Shown here: positions 37,833 to 49,172 of the stretch, piece after piece
Numbering within the stretch: the stretch's first letter is position 1
How the letters are laid out: each line of letters opens with the position of its first letter
Source of the DNA: Phoronis australis
Taxonomy: Eukaryota; Phoronida; Phoronidae
DNA length: 59,358 nucleotides
Direction of reading: 5' to 3'
NCBI GenBank assembly: GCA_002633005.1
Contig: NMRA01000207.1
Span: 583,470-642,827 of the forward strand
Made by a program: the position numbers and the translations under genes
Notes under the pieces: generated by a model
Told to the model about the DNA's origin: nothing
The model's input: the letters and a program-made list of their open reading frames with translations, nothing else
Database searches by the model: none

Positions 37833-38018
37833 GAATTGAGCAACTGGGTGCGTTTGTCCACGAAAACAAATCAGTGATGCTGTCGTTGGTGCACTTAACA
37901 TATGGCTTTCCTACAATCTTGTGGTTTTCATTGCACGCGAATGTTACGTAGAACAGGCCATCGTCGGATTTCACTTGGGTTGGTTTGCTGTTTGCTACTG
38001 TTGGAGACGGACCGCACA
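37833..38018 (-). CDS. Locus B Sushi/CCP domain exon
   Basis: This 186 bp exon (62 codons) runs from acceptor GCTATTCCAG to donor ATTC|GTACGT, both phase 1. It encodes one complete complement-control-protein module. All four cysteines are present (VCGPSP, VTFACNE, YVKCTND, APSCSI), with the conserved Trp before the last one (SWTNAP) and the Gly-x-Pro start. It lies 2.7 kb upstream of the locus B tail exon on the same strand and splices to it in frame, predicting Sushi-TM-tail. Sushi modules usually mediate extracellular protein binding; the ligand is unknown. Confidence 0.8.
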
Positions 38019-38501
38019 CTGGAATAGCAGTTAAGCACAATGTCTATCAGACGCAATTTACAAACAGACCCATACGAGGGGCAACACCTTGACCAAAGAA
38101 CGTAACCAGACCATGGGTGGGGGATTGGAGTTTGGCCCCCAAGTGTGAAGTTTAGTTATTGTACACGGATTATTTTCAGTGCACAGGTGGATTAACCTTT
38201 GATCTCAGTCCTGTTATTGTATTTGTCTTCCCCGAATACAGTTGGTACTTGTTGACTTCAATGGTTGTGTTGTTTTATTCATCTCTCGCTATAATTTCCA
38301 CAAGGGGCCCCGGGTGTGGAAATTGTATCGTAGAATTGGTGTTTTCTGTCATCTTGAACGGGTGATTAGGGTGTCCTAGCTGGAGTTTAGAGGTGAGTTA
38401 TGCAATCGTTTCTACCCACTGGTTATATAATTACTAAGTAGTGGTTGTAAAAGGGATTAGCGGTCAGCTGCACTCGTGATTTACAACGTGTCACAAGAGA
38501 T

Positions 38502-39038
38502 CATGACAGCGTTTTCCTGTTCAGTGACTTTACCAGACGAAGGGGGTTCTTTTTCTGAGCGTGTGATAACATCTAGCTTCTTTGTTAACTGCCAAGCACA
38601 GACTTTTGTCTGTTATGACAACAGGCACGCCACTACCAGGATTATTACAGACCATGTGTGAACACCGTCAAACCCAGAGTGAATTGGTACATTCGGAAAG
38701 AATAGATTATGGTAACTTCGGTTGCAGTTGGGCGATTTTGGCGATTCAAAAACTAAACATGATCACCATTTGACGAGGATTTCAGAAATGCTATTGGATT
38801 ATGTTCAAATATGTTATAACTTAGCTTTTATTTTTAACATCACATCCCAGTTAGGCTAGAGATGATCTTATTGAAGATTAGAGCAATTATCGAACAAAAG
38901 AGAGCTGGCCTTCCAACCACGAATGCCAAAATGGAGTTAATCAGTCGTGTAAGATATTGGCTACAGGGGTAAACTTCCCAACTTGTTGTTGGGCTATAGA
39001 ACCCAACAGGTTGGGAGCAACGGGAAAACGTTATAATG
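38502..39038 (+). mobile_element. M1 MITE, copy 1
   Basis: It begins CATGACAGCGTTTTCCTGTT and ends AACGGGAAAACGTTATAATG, imperfect ~20 bp inverted repeats. About 537 bp, no coding capacity. An inverted copy is 1 kb away (40,041-40,525) and a third, interrupted, copy is at 54,871-58,389. Confidence 0.8.
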
Positions 39039-40040
39039 TTCTACAGCCACAATAACGTAATCGTAGTGTCCAAGTGGACATCAATCAGAGGCCTACCTTT
39101 TGGTTGGCCAATTGGGTACAAAGCAATATACTGTCAGAGGGGATCGATTTGGGGACCATAGCCTTGCCAGCCACTGTTATGATTGTCTAAGGGGTTCTGA
39201 TATTTGGTTAGCTGAATTTTATCAAAATTTGGACCTGACCCTGCGACGAAACCTAAGTAGAAATTCAAGTATTCGAGACGTTTTTTTTTTCTTAACAGGT
39301 GGCTAAATGGCGTCCTGCATGACGCCAGCAACGTTATTTTGATGACTGGCCATGGAACTGTGGTTCGGAGATAGGCAGTTAAGGAACTCTTCCGGGGGTA
39401 GATGAAGCTGATTCCGGAAGGATGCAGACTCAGGGACGCAGGAATTCCACAAGGGAAGCTAACGGGATCGCGTACTTCACTTGTAACACAGAACTCCACT
39501 GCTCAGAAATTGAATGAACAAAAAAGTATTTGGGCAACAGGTGAACATATTGTACAACTGAAAACAGTAAGAATTTATGCAAGCACAAACAGACACACTA
39601 GACTACGCAACTACGAGCAGTTTTTCGAAAGTCACGTAAACACACCTGTCTTAGTTGGGGCAACTTTCCATTTGTAACTGCGGAACAAACACACAGAAAC
39701 CAAATGTCACTTCTTTCAGTAAAATACAGTAACACGATTTTAACATACAAAATGGTTTGTTGAAAATCTCCTCGCATGTAGTTTGATAGCTTGTATAATG
39801 TAGTTCTAAGACTGGAGATGAAAAATGTCAGAAGCCAGACTATTACCGGTATCCGACCAGAGCCACGAGTGGGTGCATATAAAGAATGACCAATGTAATT
39901 GTCGGGTTTGTTAATTAATTTTGTCGGGAAATGGCTGGTTGTCCAGAACCATAGCTCAAGAGTCAATCTTGACGAACAAAAATGTCAAAATGAAAATGAA
40001 GCAATGAAATTAAGCTTGATTTGATAACTGCAACTTTCAA
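39039..40040. other. Spacer between inverted M1 copies
   Basis: About 1 kb between two inverted M1 elements. Frames here show no domain; no gene is supported. Confidence 0.35.
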
Positions 40041-40525
40041 CATTACGGCGTTTTCCCGTTGCTCCCAACTTGTTCGATTCAATATGACCCCTGTAGCTAA
40101 CATCTTACAAAACTGATTAACTACATTCTGGCATTTAGGGTTGGACGGTCAGCTCTCTTTTGTTCGATAATTGCTCTAATCTCCAAAAGATCGTACTTAG
40201 TCTGGCTGGGCTGTGCTGTTGAAAATAAAAGTTATAACATGTCTGAACATAAACTAATAGCATTTCTGAAATCCTCGACAAATGGTGATCATGTTCAGTT
40301 TCTGAATGGCCAAAATCGTCCAACTACAACCGAAGTTACGACAATCTATTCTTTCGGAACATACGCTTTAGGTTTGACTGTGTTCACGGGTGGTCTGTAA
40401 TAAGCCTGGTAGCTAATTGGCCTGCCCGTTGTCACACCGGAAAAAAGACTGTGCTTGGCAGTTAACAAAGAAGCTCACAACTCTCTACGTCAGGTAAAGT
40501 CATTGAACGGGAAAATGCCGTCATG
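40041..40525 (-). mobile_element. M1 MITE, copy 2 (inverted)
   Basis: The reverse complement of this stretch matches copy 1 from end to end. Here CATTACGGCGTTTTCCCGTT is at the left edge and a GTCATG end at the right. With copy 1 it forms a large inverted repeat with ~500 bp arms. Confidence 0.8.
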
Positions 40526-40709
40526 ATCAAAACTCAGTCGAGCAGACAATCGGAAAGCTCTAATAGTAGATTACATTGGTCACGGCGTGTGGGAGTTTCC
40601 AGAGCTAGAGTTCTATGCCTTGTAATGGTCTGGCGTGATGTTGCGGTTTCGCGAGGTTCTCGCGTATACGTAACGCACGCCAGGCCTACAGTAGCAGGAC
40701 AGTACTTAC

Positions 40710-40808
40710 GGGGATGTGTCCAAAAATTCTTCTCCTGCGTTCTCACAGACTGACAGAGCCGAATGCACACATATGCTGACAAGCTTCGCACAAGAAGACA
40801 CAGACAGG
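40710..40808 (-). CDS. Candidate small phase 1-1 exon of locus B
   Basis: A 99 bp open stretch sits between a good acceptor (AATTTATTCCAG) and an excellent donor (CCCC|GTAAGT), both phase 1, as in every other ectodomain exon of this family. It encodes a Cys-containing segment (CLCLLV, YVCIRLCQS, NFWTHP). It could be a leader or linker exon of locus B. No known domain is visible, and signals of this quality can occur by chance. Confidence 0.28.
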
Positions 40809-42844
40809 CTGGAATAAATTATGATCAGGCGAGTGAATATCAGTGTTTCGACACGATTTGCAAAGCAACGGTTCGCTGAGCAAACAAGAAACTAATAGGG
40901 AGCGTCGTTGGGTGAAATGGTCCGACAACCGTAAACATGTTGACCATAATATCAGACTTAATATCGAACAAGACGAGAACTGCATCGCGAATGTTGTAGG
41001 AGTTTCAAAGCCATTACATGTAAGTGTTCGTAATGGTGAAAAACTTGGCACTTACCACGCATTCTTACTATATGTCATTTGCTTGTTTAGTATGACGTCA
41101 TTTTGACGTTTTGAAGCCAATCAAAAATACTAAAAAAATAAACACAATTGGGCCACATTTGTGTAGTGCTGTAAATTACTATCCACTACGAAAGTTGTTA
41201 ACTGGCTGTTATGGACCCGCTCAATCTCAATCTTCCTCAACTCCCAGGGAGCATACTGTAGAAAGGACCGACAAAAGTAAATACTTACGGCCAAATCACA
41301 ATCAAGGTCCATATTCGAGAGTTGACTGCGTTACGGTCTAAAATAATTTTTTGGTTACTTACCAAATGCCAACTGAATCTCATATGCAACGAGTTATTTA
41401 GTTTTGCAAATTAAAAAAGAATCATCAAATCGGACAATGTTTAGGAAATTTATGCATGTTTTTGTCTATGAATTTCATGCATTTTTAGCTTTACCAATTT
41501 AACCATTAGCCATTTTAAAAATTACGATTTTCAATTGTCAACCGTAGAAAAGAAATTTATTTTATCAAGTAAGCAATTGCTTAGATATGAGTGGGAATAA
41601 CTTGAGTCACTTTCAGAATCACTTAGATGAAGTTGTGAGAAATGGTAGGGTTCATCATGGAACAGGCACTCGTTACGAAATTTGAAAATTCTTTGTTTCA
41701 ACTATCTTATGAATTTTTGCATTATAGAAGTGGGCTGTGACCACAAGTTATAGTGCACGTACCCTTTTATACAACTGTTATAGTTTAGGCCATGAAATTT
41801 TATTCGGTGGTTCTTGTGCAAAAATATTTTAGATTACATGGCACTTTAAAATAACCCAGCTTTTACAGTTACATAACAACCTTCATTTTTCACCAAAAGT
41901 GGCCACCGAATATGGAACTTGATTGTGATTTGCCCGTTACCAAAGATGCGAATTGAACAAAACCGATTTGCGATTTTGATACACAAGGACGAAAGAATCA
42001 GACGCTCTTTCTGGAACCCGAGTCATGTGAAAACTTCTCATTGGACGTTGCCGTATGAGAGACAACTCCAGAGCTTCACAACATTCCTCCCCATCATATC
42101 TTTTGGCGTCTTCGGCGTCCAGCGTCATGAATTCCAGTAGAACCCCATCCCCAAGAGGATACAATTATCACCGGGAGGTGAGATAATAAAACCCCGGGTA
42201 TAAGCCCACAACCGCAAAAACAAAACAATGATGAACCATACACAAAAAATATGTATTCATACCAGCTTACCTTAACGTATACCTGATCGTATACGTTCTC
42301 GAACCACACAATAAAATAACACATAAATAGAGAAATTGTATAACCTTTATATAAAAAACTTGAAAATACTATGACCACAATAAACGCGAAATTCCTTTTT
42401 CCCTCAAATCCCCAAATATAAAAAGTCGCTTACAGATACGTAAAAGTCTCCCCGTTCAAGTGCGTACTATGTAAGATCCGGTAGATGGTTGTCTCCCGCA
42501 ATTCTGCAACGCGAGCAACCACGATGCCCAACCTATGGGGATGTCTGGTCATATGGGGTTGGCTCCGGATATGCGACGGTGTCTGGTACCCTCTGACACA
42601 GCGCCACTTATACTGCAAACTTTCGTTTAGCACTGTGATAGAGTGTACATGTCTGTCTCAATCAACATCCTGTCCAAGGGATCTGCGCTATGGCTTCTGC
42701 ATGCTCCAATGACGTTTCCATTGATGTACTACCGATCGAAAAGTAGGACTGGTGTTCTAGAAACTTTCGACACACTCACGCACTTCAGACACCCCCACCC
42801 CCTGTCCCCGGAAAAAGAGTGTAGCTGAATCCCAGTTTCGCGCG
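40809..42844. other. No supported gene
   Basis: A minus-strand frame at 41,937-42,164 has protein-like composition but no domain or clear splice borders. A good donor-like CC|GTAAGT lies near 41,290 (minus) without a matching phase. Otherwise nothing is seen. Confidence 0.3.
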
Positions 42845-44008
42845 GCAATAGCGGATTTGCAGCGCAGACGAACTACGCATTGCGCATGTGCGAGTTACTT
42901 CCTTCGCGAAGGCTCATGGGATAGCTTGTGGTCAGGCATGTCTTGAGCAGGCTGGATAGTGTGTGCATTTGGAGTGATTTGCAAACTAAAAACCATGTTT
43001 CATTTTTTGCTTTATAATACCAAGCAAGGCCTCTCTCTCGTTTGTAAACACAGCGTAGCTATGATCAGTGACCGTGTGACCGAGAGCACGACTGTCGCCG
43101 TGTTCAGTATTGGGGTTATCGGCGTTGATTTCGAAATCTCCTCCTATTTCAGACAAGTTGAGAGTTCTTGGGTTGCTTAACTTTTGTAGCTTTCGTCGTG
43201 GATATGNGAGGAAGTTACGTGAAATTACGCATGTTGACGAATAAAAAGTCCAAGGGACACACATCTTACAAGTTTCACCCGATACCTTCTCATGCTATTT
43301 TACAAGTGTCGCGCGCTAGCGTCACGCGCTTCGCTCAGTCTAACCTTGCGCCTAACTCACGGGATTCAGTTGACATGCTTTGTAGTTATCGCGCACGCGG
43401 TGATAAAATTAATGGCAACCAAAAAAGTGGAGTTGTAGTTCTTCGCCAAAGTCAACTTAATTGTCACAACTAAGCTTCATTAAAGATATGTATAGAAGTA
43501 GAAAGGACCAATGATGAAAGTAAGCGTTTTTTAAATGATAGTTTTAAGTGTAGAGTGTATTTTTGACGAGGTGAAAACTCGAAATCGGTAACCCAAATCC
43601 GGTCACGGCCCGTTTAAAATACACTGGAGTAACGAAATGAGTACAGAAAGCGAATGGAAGTATTGTAGCCCCTACATGGCCAACCGAGGGGCTACGTGTT
43701 GCCTACTAGATGGCCCCGCATTCGTTTGAATGCGCTAAATTTCCCCTTACTCCCAGGTCTCCTAATGTTGTTTATCCATTTTTCACAAAGTTCTTGGTTT
43801 GCAGGGAACACATACAAACTCAGATTTTTATCTCTCTTGTTGTTTTTGAAGCAGCCAGGAACACAAGTGAATCCGCCGTAAGTTTTCTTCGCGCTCATAC
43901 CGCGTATTATGCTTGTTACTATGGCCGCTTTCGGAATCCTGACCACAGCACCCACAATGCACCATTTTAACTAATTTCAATATGGCGTCGCTGCAAATCC
44001 GCTATTGC
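42845..44008. mobile_element. DNA element with 20 bp inverted repeats around a THAP fragment
   Basis: GCAATAGCGGATTTGCAGCG at 42,845-42,864 is repeated exactly, inverted, at 43,989-44,008. Between them lies a minus-strand THAP fragment next to the right end, as expected for a transposon-encoded protein. No target duplication was found at these limits, and an M3 element begins only 20 bp to the right. Confidence 0.6.
43692..43898 (-). pseudogene. Truncated THAP domain (element-encoded)
   Basis: From ATG at 43,898 the frame reads MSAKKTYGGFTCVPGCF, then LSLYVFPANQELCEKWI and FSAFKRMRGHL before a stop. This is the N-terminal half of a THAP zinc finger (C-x3-C, F-P, W). The expected R-V-C-x-x-H-F motif is degraded to RMRGHLV, without the Cys. 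The frame is short (68 codons) and probably dead. An intron after this point is possible but not seen. Confidence 0.55.
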
Positions 44009-44028
44009 TTACGAGCAATTTCTAAGAC

Positions 44029-44742
44029 TCGCTGGTTCCCTACGTGCTGCTAGGTTGTCGGTAGCTAGCAATCAATTAACTTTCCTCGGGAAATTTATTT
44101 ACACCGGCGTTTCTGATTGGCTACTCGAATTCTCAACAGGCAGCGCTTTACGCAAACAAACTGGCATGACTGATGTACTGAAATGTAAATGTGGTCTGTT
44201 GGCAGTGGCGGATTTAGAGGGGGCCAGGGGGGCCGTGCCCCCAAAATATCCCAGATTCCATTTGGCAGTTTGGGGATGGGAATGCCTGAGGGGCAAAATC
44301 CTGGCTAATAGCCTGCCCTGGCCCCCCGCCTACCTCAAAATTCTGGATCCGCCCATAGTTGGGTAGACAAATCGGTGCTTAAAACTGATGTTCAGGAAAT
44401 GTGAATCCTAGAAATTGTAGTTGCGCCTTTTCGTAGTGTATTTTTCTACTATCGATGACTGTTTACGATACTGTCCTGTATTCATACAGTATGAATAACA
44501 CACCATGAAATCGGCCAGATATGTGTTTATTGTACATGTATGTGCTTCAAGCACGCGGCTATTAAACATCACTGCAGAAACGAAATAATTGTTGCAAAGC
44601 CACTTGCATGACAAGGCTAAAAATAGTTCACACTCCGCCATTTTTTCATGTTTTCATTGTAAAGCTAACCAATGACTGCTGATGTTACATCATCCAATGC
44701 TTAAGCGCGTGCCACTGCGTGATACCTGCGTGCTGGCTAGGC
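44029..44742. mobile_element. M3 element, copy 2, with nested insertion
   Basis: It begins CTCGCTGGTTCCCTACGTGC and parallels 11,224-11,833 closely (e.g. ACACCGGCGTTTCTGATTGG, CAGCGCTTTACGCAAACAAA). The right terminus is cut short after CTGGCTAGGC. A CAGTGGCGGAT-type element sits inside it (44,203-44,358). Confidence 0.8.
44203..44358. mobile_element. CAGTGGCGGAT-type MITE nested in M3
   Basis: It starts CAGTGGCGGATTTAGAGGGG and ends GGATCCGCCCATAG, with G-rich then C-rich interiors. The M3 copy at 11.4 kb lacks it, so the insertion is younger than the M3 copy. TTGG flanks both sides, a possible short target duplication. Confidence 0.75.
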
Positions 44743-45332
44743 CCATGCCCTTTGCGGTGCACCAGGCGTGCTCAGGTCACAAGACCGGATCCTGCACTGC
44801 ACCAATCACCTGCATGATTATATGTTTAAGACTTAAAATGGTCAAAAGAAAATCGCTAGGCATTGCCAAAACTGACCCAGCCCCTGACATTAACTTGTTG
44901 CATACATTAACAAAAGTTTTAAATTTGTGTGCCGCAGTATCTGAGATTCACTCACTCATCCACTGCCCACTACTGCTCATGCGCAAGCGCATCTCCACCA
45001 CCCAAATTGTGCTTTGGTGGCCAACTAATAAGCATTTCAATCACGACCATACGTTTTCCTCGAAATGCAGAAGGAAACTAAATGTATACTTGTGTTAGTT
45101 TTGCTGTGATGGTGCTCTGATCAAGAGCACTATCCACACACGTGCAATATAAGCTGTAAATGTAGTGCATAAGTTCTTATCGTGTTTAGTAAGTGCCAGT
45201 TAGTGTTGACCAATGAAACGCTCCGGTATGTTGGTTTCAGTTTTTATTTCTTTTATACTCTTCTAGGCTCGGTACGCCGGGAAAGAGATCAATGCCAAAG
45301 AATACGTGTCACATAAAAGCCCTTTTCTAGTC
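44743..45332. other. 3' flank of locus C
   Basis: A minus-strand AATAAA (45,243-45,248) lies ~85 bp after the locus C stop and is a plausible polyadenylation signal. A plus-strand frame at 44,682-45,098 overlaps the M3 remnant and shows no domain. Confidence 0.4.
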
Positions 45333-46780
45333 TCAAACGACATCTAATGTGGATTTTTTTACCACTGCATCTGCACTTTGTTTACTCGTGTCTTGCCTAC
45401 TGGACATTTCAGTTTCATTTAAATTTTGATTACTCTTGTCTTGTCCATGAATCGATGTAGAGTCAGCCACGCTGACGTATTTGTCATCATCATTCAACAG
45501 CGAATCAGAAAAAGAATCCGACTCCCCTTCAGTCGTCTCATCCAAATGCCTGTCTTCCTTTATGATGCGTAGATCAGCGTCCACGCGAATATCTGTGATA
45601 TTTCTCTCTTGGCGATCTCCTGTTGCTTCTTTGGATGTGAAGTGAACCAGCGAGATCGCACACTTGCTGACGTTCTTCGCCCAGGAGTATAAAACTCCCA
45701 CACCTTTACTCAGTTTGTCAATTCCCTTCCTTCTGTAAGGGGATAGGCGTGTGAGAGCTCTCTGTGCAACCTCGGGATGCAGATTTTTAACGTGAAAGTC
45801 TTTAATTCGCGTGTACAAACCTAGATATTGCCGCGCACCGACCGTATCAGACATGAACTGGCAAGTGGTCCAGTCGGATGACAAGTGTTCGGGCTCCCCC
45901 AGGACCAAAAGTACTGCCATCATAACGTCGTGTACTACAGGCGGCGGGGGATTGTACTCGCGCACTTGAGAGAGGATTGCTCTGTCCATTCGCAGTACGA
46001 GTTTTGTTGATTTCTTCGTCCTTTTCAGTGCTTGGGAAACCCTTTTGGCTACTCTCAGTTCAAGCCACAACCTTTCTTTCAAACCTCTCGTTTTCACCGA
46101 CCGAATCACGTGGTTAATAATTGACAGGTCGCCCTCTCTGATCGCCATGTACAAATCTGTCCTGCACTTGCCAACGAACAGGAATTCTCTTGACTGTCTG
46201 ATTACGTTCTGGTCGATCTCGAACACTACGCCTATACTCTCGTACGCAGCGAGACACCTTTGAATTTCGACAACATCCATAGAAGAGTTCGCATCCAAGA
46301 GTGATTTCAACAGGACAAGATAGGTCTGCTGTAGTTGATACTGTTGTTCCGTTTTCTCGTCCTCCGTCAAATCGCCTGCTTTCCGTGCTTGTGCAATCTG
46401 CTCCGCCAATGTGATCTGGGGAATATCATCGCTAGGTCTGAGCGAGCTTCTTCCGTGTGCGGGAGATCTATTTGAGGAGAGCGTGCGAGTCACTGGTGCC
46501 TCTTCACACATTTTCTTGAATTCGGAGACGTCTTTTTCATAGTCCCTGTTTGCATCCAAGATAAGGTCAAGCGACGCTGTTTCTTCATCTTCCACGGTTG
46601 AATGGTTTTCTCTTAGTTTTTTGACGGCCTGCGTTGGTAAGTCATCCGTCAGGACTGAGCCTACCTGCAAGCTTGGTTCCGTTTTTTGCGGCTTCATGTA
46701 CCACACGCCCATCAGGACAACAAGAACCCCAACAAGAATGAAAGATGATGCTACCGCTACAGGGACGATAGCCACGTGAT
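45333..46780 (-). CDS. Locus C tail exon: transmembrane helix plus dynein-stalk-like cytoplasmic domain
   Basis: The exon starts after acceptor TTATCTTTGCAG in phase 1 (first base 46,780) and ends at its own stop. It encodes a transmembrane span (about residues 2-26, AIVPVAVASSFILVGVLVVL), an acidic/polar linker (30-140), helical hairpins with an L-x-x-AI-x-x-GD pattern (LYMAIREGDLSIINHVI, 208-224), and the stalk-like region (about 250-380). Key matches to locus A are REYNPPPPVVHDVMMAVLLV, LGE, SSDW, IKDFHVKNLHPEVAQRAL, YSWAKNV. It matches the order PP-V-V-M-GE / DW / F-x-LHPE / W-K of the dynein heavy-chain stalk more cleanly than locus B. No AAA motor is present. The C-terminus is acidic and Ser-rich, with one YVSV motif that is not a strict ITIM. 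Confidence 0.82.
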
Positions 46781-47225
46781 CTGCAAAGATAAGGAAATGC
46801 TGTTACCGCAGTGATCTTTGCTTCTCAGACAAATTGAGTCAAGCTGGACGTGTAATATCTATGATTGGATGTTCGCGATCTGAATTGTTGGAGTTATTTC
46901 AACATCTAGCTTTCTGTGTGACCGATCAACATCATGATAATTATCAGCCATTTTCAATAGGAAGGATAAAGCACGACATTGTCCGGTGAACGTTGTTCGC
47001 TATGTGTCGCGTCAGACGCTTGTTGAACTGTTGAAACTAATACACATATGCAATGAAAATAATTGTTCATGTCAACTGCAAATTACATTGTAGCCAAGTT
47101 AGTAGCCATGCACAAGTTCCACACTATCTTAAAGTGGCTCATTTTTCGAAGCCAACTTCCTCTGGTACAGTACAATTTCAACACGTTTAAGATACGTTCA
47201 ATCATGAATTCTAACCCATAAGTAC
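46781..47225 (-). other. Intron of locus C
   Basis: Short intron between the kringle exon and the tail exon; nothing else is seen. Confidence 0.5.
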
Positions 47226-47504
47226 CATCACATAACGGTATGTCGCAATATGCCCACCGCTTATAGCCGGTTGTGAAGCACCACGGCCCCTTCTTTTTGC
47301 GGCTGGGGTTCCTGCAATAGTTGGATACGTTTTCCATGTGCCGATCTGGGAAATGCGAGGCGTCCGTGTACTTATGTGCGTGAGGCATGGGTACTGACCA
47401 CATTTGACAGGTGAATGGTAGCTTCCCCAAGAAAACCCTGTTCTGCTTGCCGATATAGTTGTATCCAATAACATCTGATTTGCAGTCTACGTTGCGCGTG
47501 TAGC
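47226..47504 (-). CDS. Locus C kringle domain exon
   Basis: This 279 bp exon (93 codons) runs from acceptor ATCTCTGTTTAG to donor GATG|GTACTT, both phase 1. It encodes one complete kringle: all six cysteines are present (VDCKSD, FTCQMW, NYCRNP, GPWCFT, AYCDIP, PLCDG), along with hallmark CQxW, PHxHxY, NYCRNP and WAYCDIPLC patterns. The whole domain sits in one symmetric exon 445 bp upstream of the locus C transmembrane exon, predicting kringle-TM-tail. Kringles bind proteins, lipids or small ligands. No protease domain is nearby, so a plasminogen-like role is not indicated; a surface receptor role is inferred. Confidence 0.88.
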
Positions 47505-48398
47505 CTAAACAGAGATAGAACGGGGCTGCTGTGGTACAAATGAAGATCAAAATTATGTTATGACAGCTTTACAAATGGAACTCTAAATACACAAGCTTTG
47601 TATGTTATAAGAGCTGGTCGTCGCCCGCCGGTGACAATGTTCACCGAGCTGCCAGTCCCATATTTGTTACTGATGTCGGGTGCCTTAGTGTGCATGCCCT
47701 ATTCACCAAGTGACGATCGATCGCGATCCACCTCACTCAAAACTGACAAGCAACAGAAGGATGTCACAGAATCGAAATTTCGTGAGACCGCTCAAAACAT
47801 CTCGGTAAAGGGCGAATTTAAATATGCCTGAGTAAGGGAAGCAGAAATGAAGGACGCTAATTATTAAATGCCGATATATCATATCCTTTGATATGCCATA
47901 TGGTGACATGTGAAAATAATTCTATCCAGATATCAGAAATTGAAGATATGACTGTGCAGGTGTGGACTTTTCAAGTAAACGATATGCGTGTACTGGCTCA
48001 CAAAGGAGATGTATTCACAGTGTCCCGGGAAGTCATTCAACGGAAAACCAACTCTGGTTCATAGAATTTATCGTGTCATTAAAATCTTCTAGAACACGAG
48101 ATGCGTTCCCGGACTATAGCGAACCTTCTTCAGTGCAATTTTGGCGAAAGTATCACACAAGGTCTCGCGTATGAAAGGGAAGTGTTCCGCGAGTATATCT
48201 AGAAATTTGAGCTGTTACCAGCTTAGACTAAGAACATGGCCGCCACTGAAGTGATTGGAATGCGATCGAGGCTGAAATGTTCAATGATACCAAACTAACG
48301 GTTTCTCGCGCCATATCCCCGATTTCTCACCGCAAGTATATAATATCCTGCCTGCGGGATCCTCTCTCTCTCGAACCAGAACACTCGTAATTACTCAC
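47505..48398 (-). other. Probable intron of locus C
   Basis: Open frames on the plus strand (47,598-47,831; 47,962-48,174) show no domain and are likely chance. No further exon is seen. Confidence 0.4.
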
Positions 48399-48446
48399 CT
48401 TCTGTGTCGTATGACTGGATTGTTATCCACAGCACCATCAGTTGGC
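48399..48446 (-). CDS. Candidate leader exon of locus C
   Basis: A 48 bp stretch lies between an acceptor (TTTTGTAGTTGCAG) and a consensus donor (GAAG|GTGAGT), in phase 1 at both ends. It reads QLMVLWITIQSYDTE, hydrophobic like the core of a signal peptide. An internal ATG exists, but starting there would give a very short leader; more likely an upstream exon supplies the start. It is positioned just before the kringle exon and in the right phase. Confidence 0.4.
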
Positions 48447-49172
48447 CTGCAACTACAAAAGTAGACGGATGTTAGCAACGTCCTGGTCTTTCTACCTGTA
48501 CTTCGTCTTCTTTGTATAAGTGACGGACCACACACACTCCCCAGAGCATTACGTCACTGTGTAACAATGCAGATCAGCGGAGAACACCTACACCCAGGAG
48601 GTCATTCAGCAGTGAGTTGCAATGGTCAAGTCACTTTTCGGACTTTGGCGTGTGCGGTTGTTGGGATATTTTCAGCTGTTCTTGGCAACAAGGATGAATG
48701 TGTTTTTTAAAGAAATAAATATAAGAAAAGCTCAGAATTTCTGGTAGAACACTTCGAAAGAATGTATTTGCAGGAGCTCCATCTCGAACAATTTGTTATA
48801 GAGACAGTTTTTAAACTTTAAGTCAAATTTGCTTAAAGGCGAAGGCAACCTTTTTCCATGTCATTTTGAGCTAAAATAAGGTTGGTTGGTTATCCTAGAC
48901 ATATTTTTCACTTAATTACAGCTTTTCAGAATTTTATAGAATACTCGTCCCCTACTCCGGAAGTGACGTTTTAGGAGGCAAGCGTTTCCCGCCACTTGGT
49001 TTTGCGTTGACTTTACCGTGCGAATTGCTGTTCTATTCTACTTTTGTTTTGTGCTGTTTTTCAACAATTGTCGCCACCACTTTCCATCGGCGAGTATTCT
49101 GCGGCAAGATAGGTTAGTAGAGAACTCAACTACGTTGGATTTAGGGAATGTTTAGCGTGTTATAAGCTGATA

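Noticed and set aside
41937-42164. Minus-strand frame rich in charged residues
   Set aside because: Possible exon by composition only; no domain, neighbour or convincing splice pair.
45333-46780. ITIM-type signalling motif (YVSV) in the locus C tail
   Set aside because: The residue two before Tyr is Asp, which does not fit the ITIM consensus; no phosphatase-docking claim is made.
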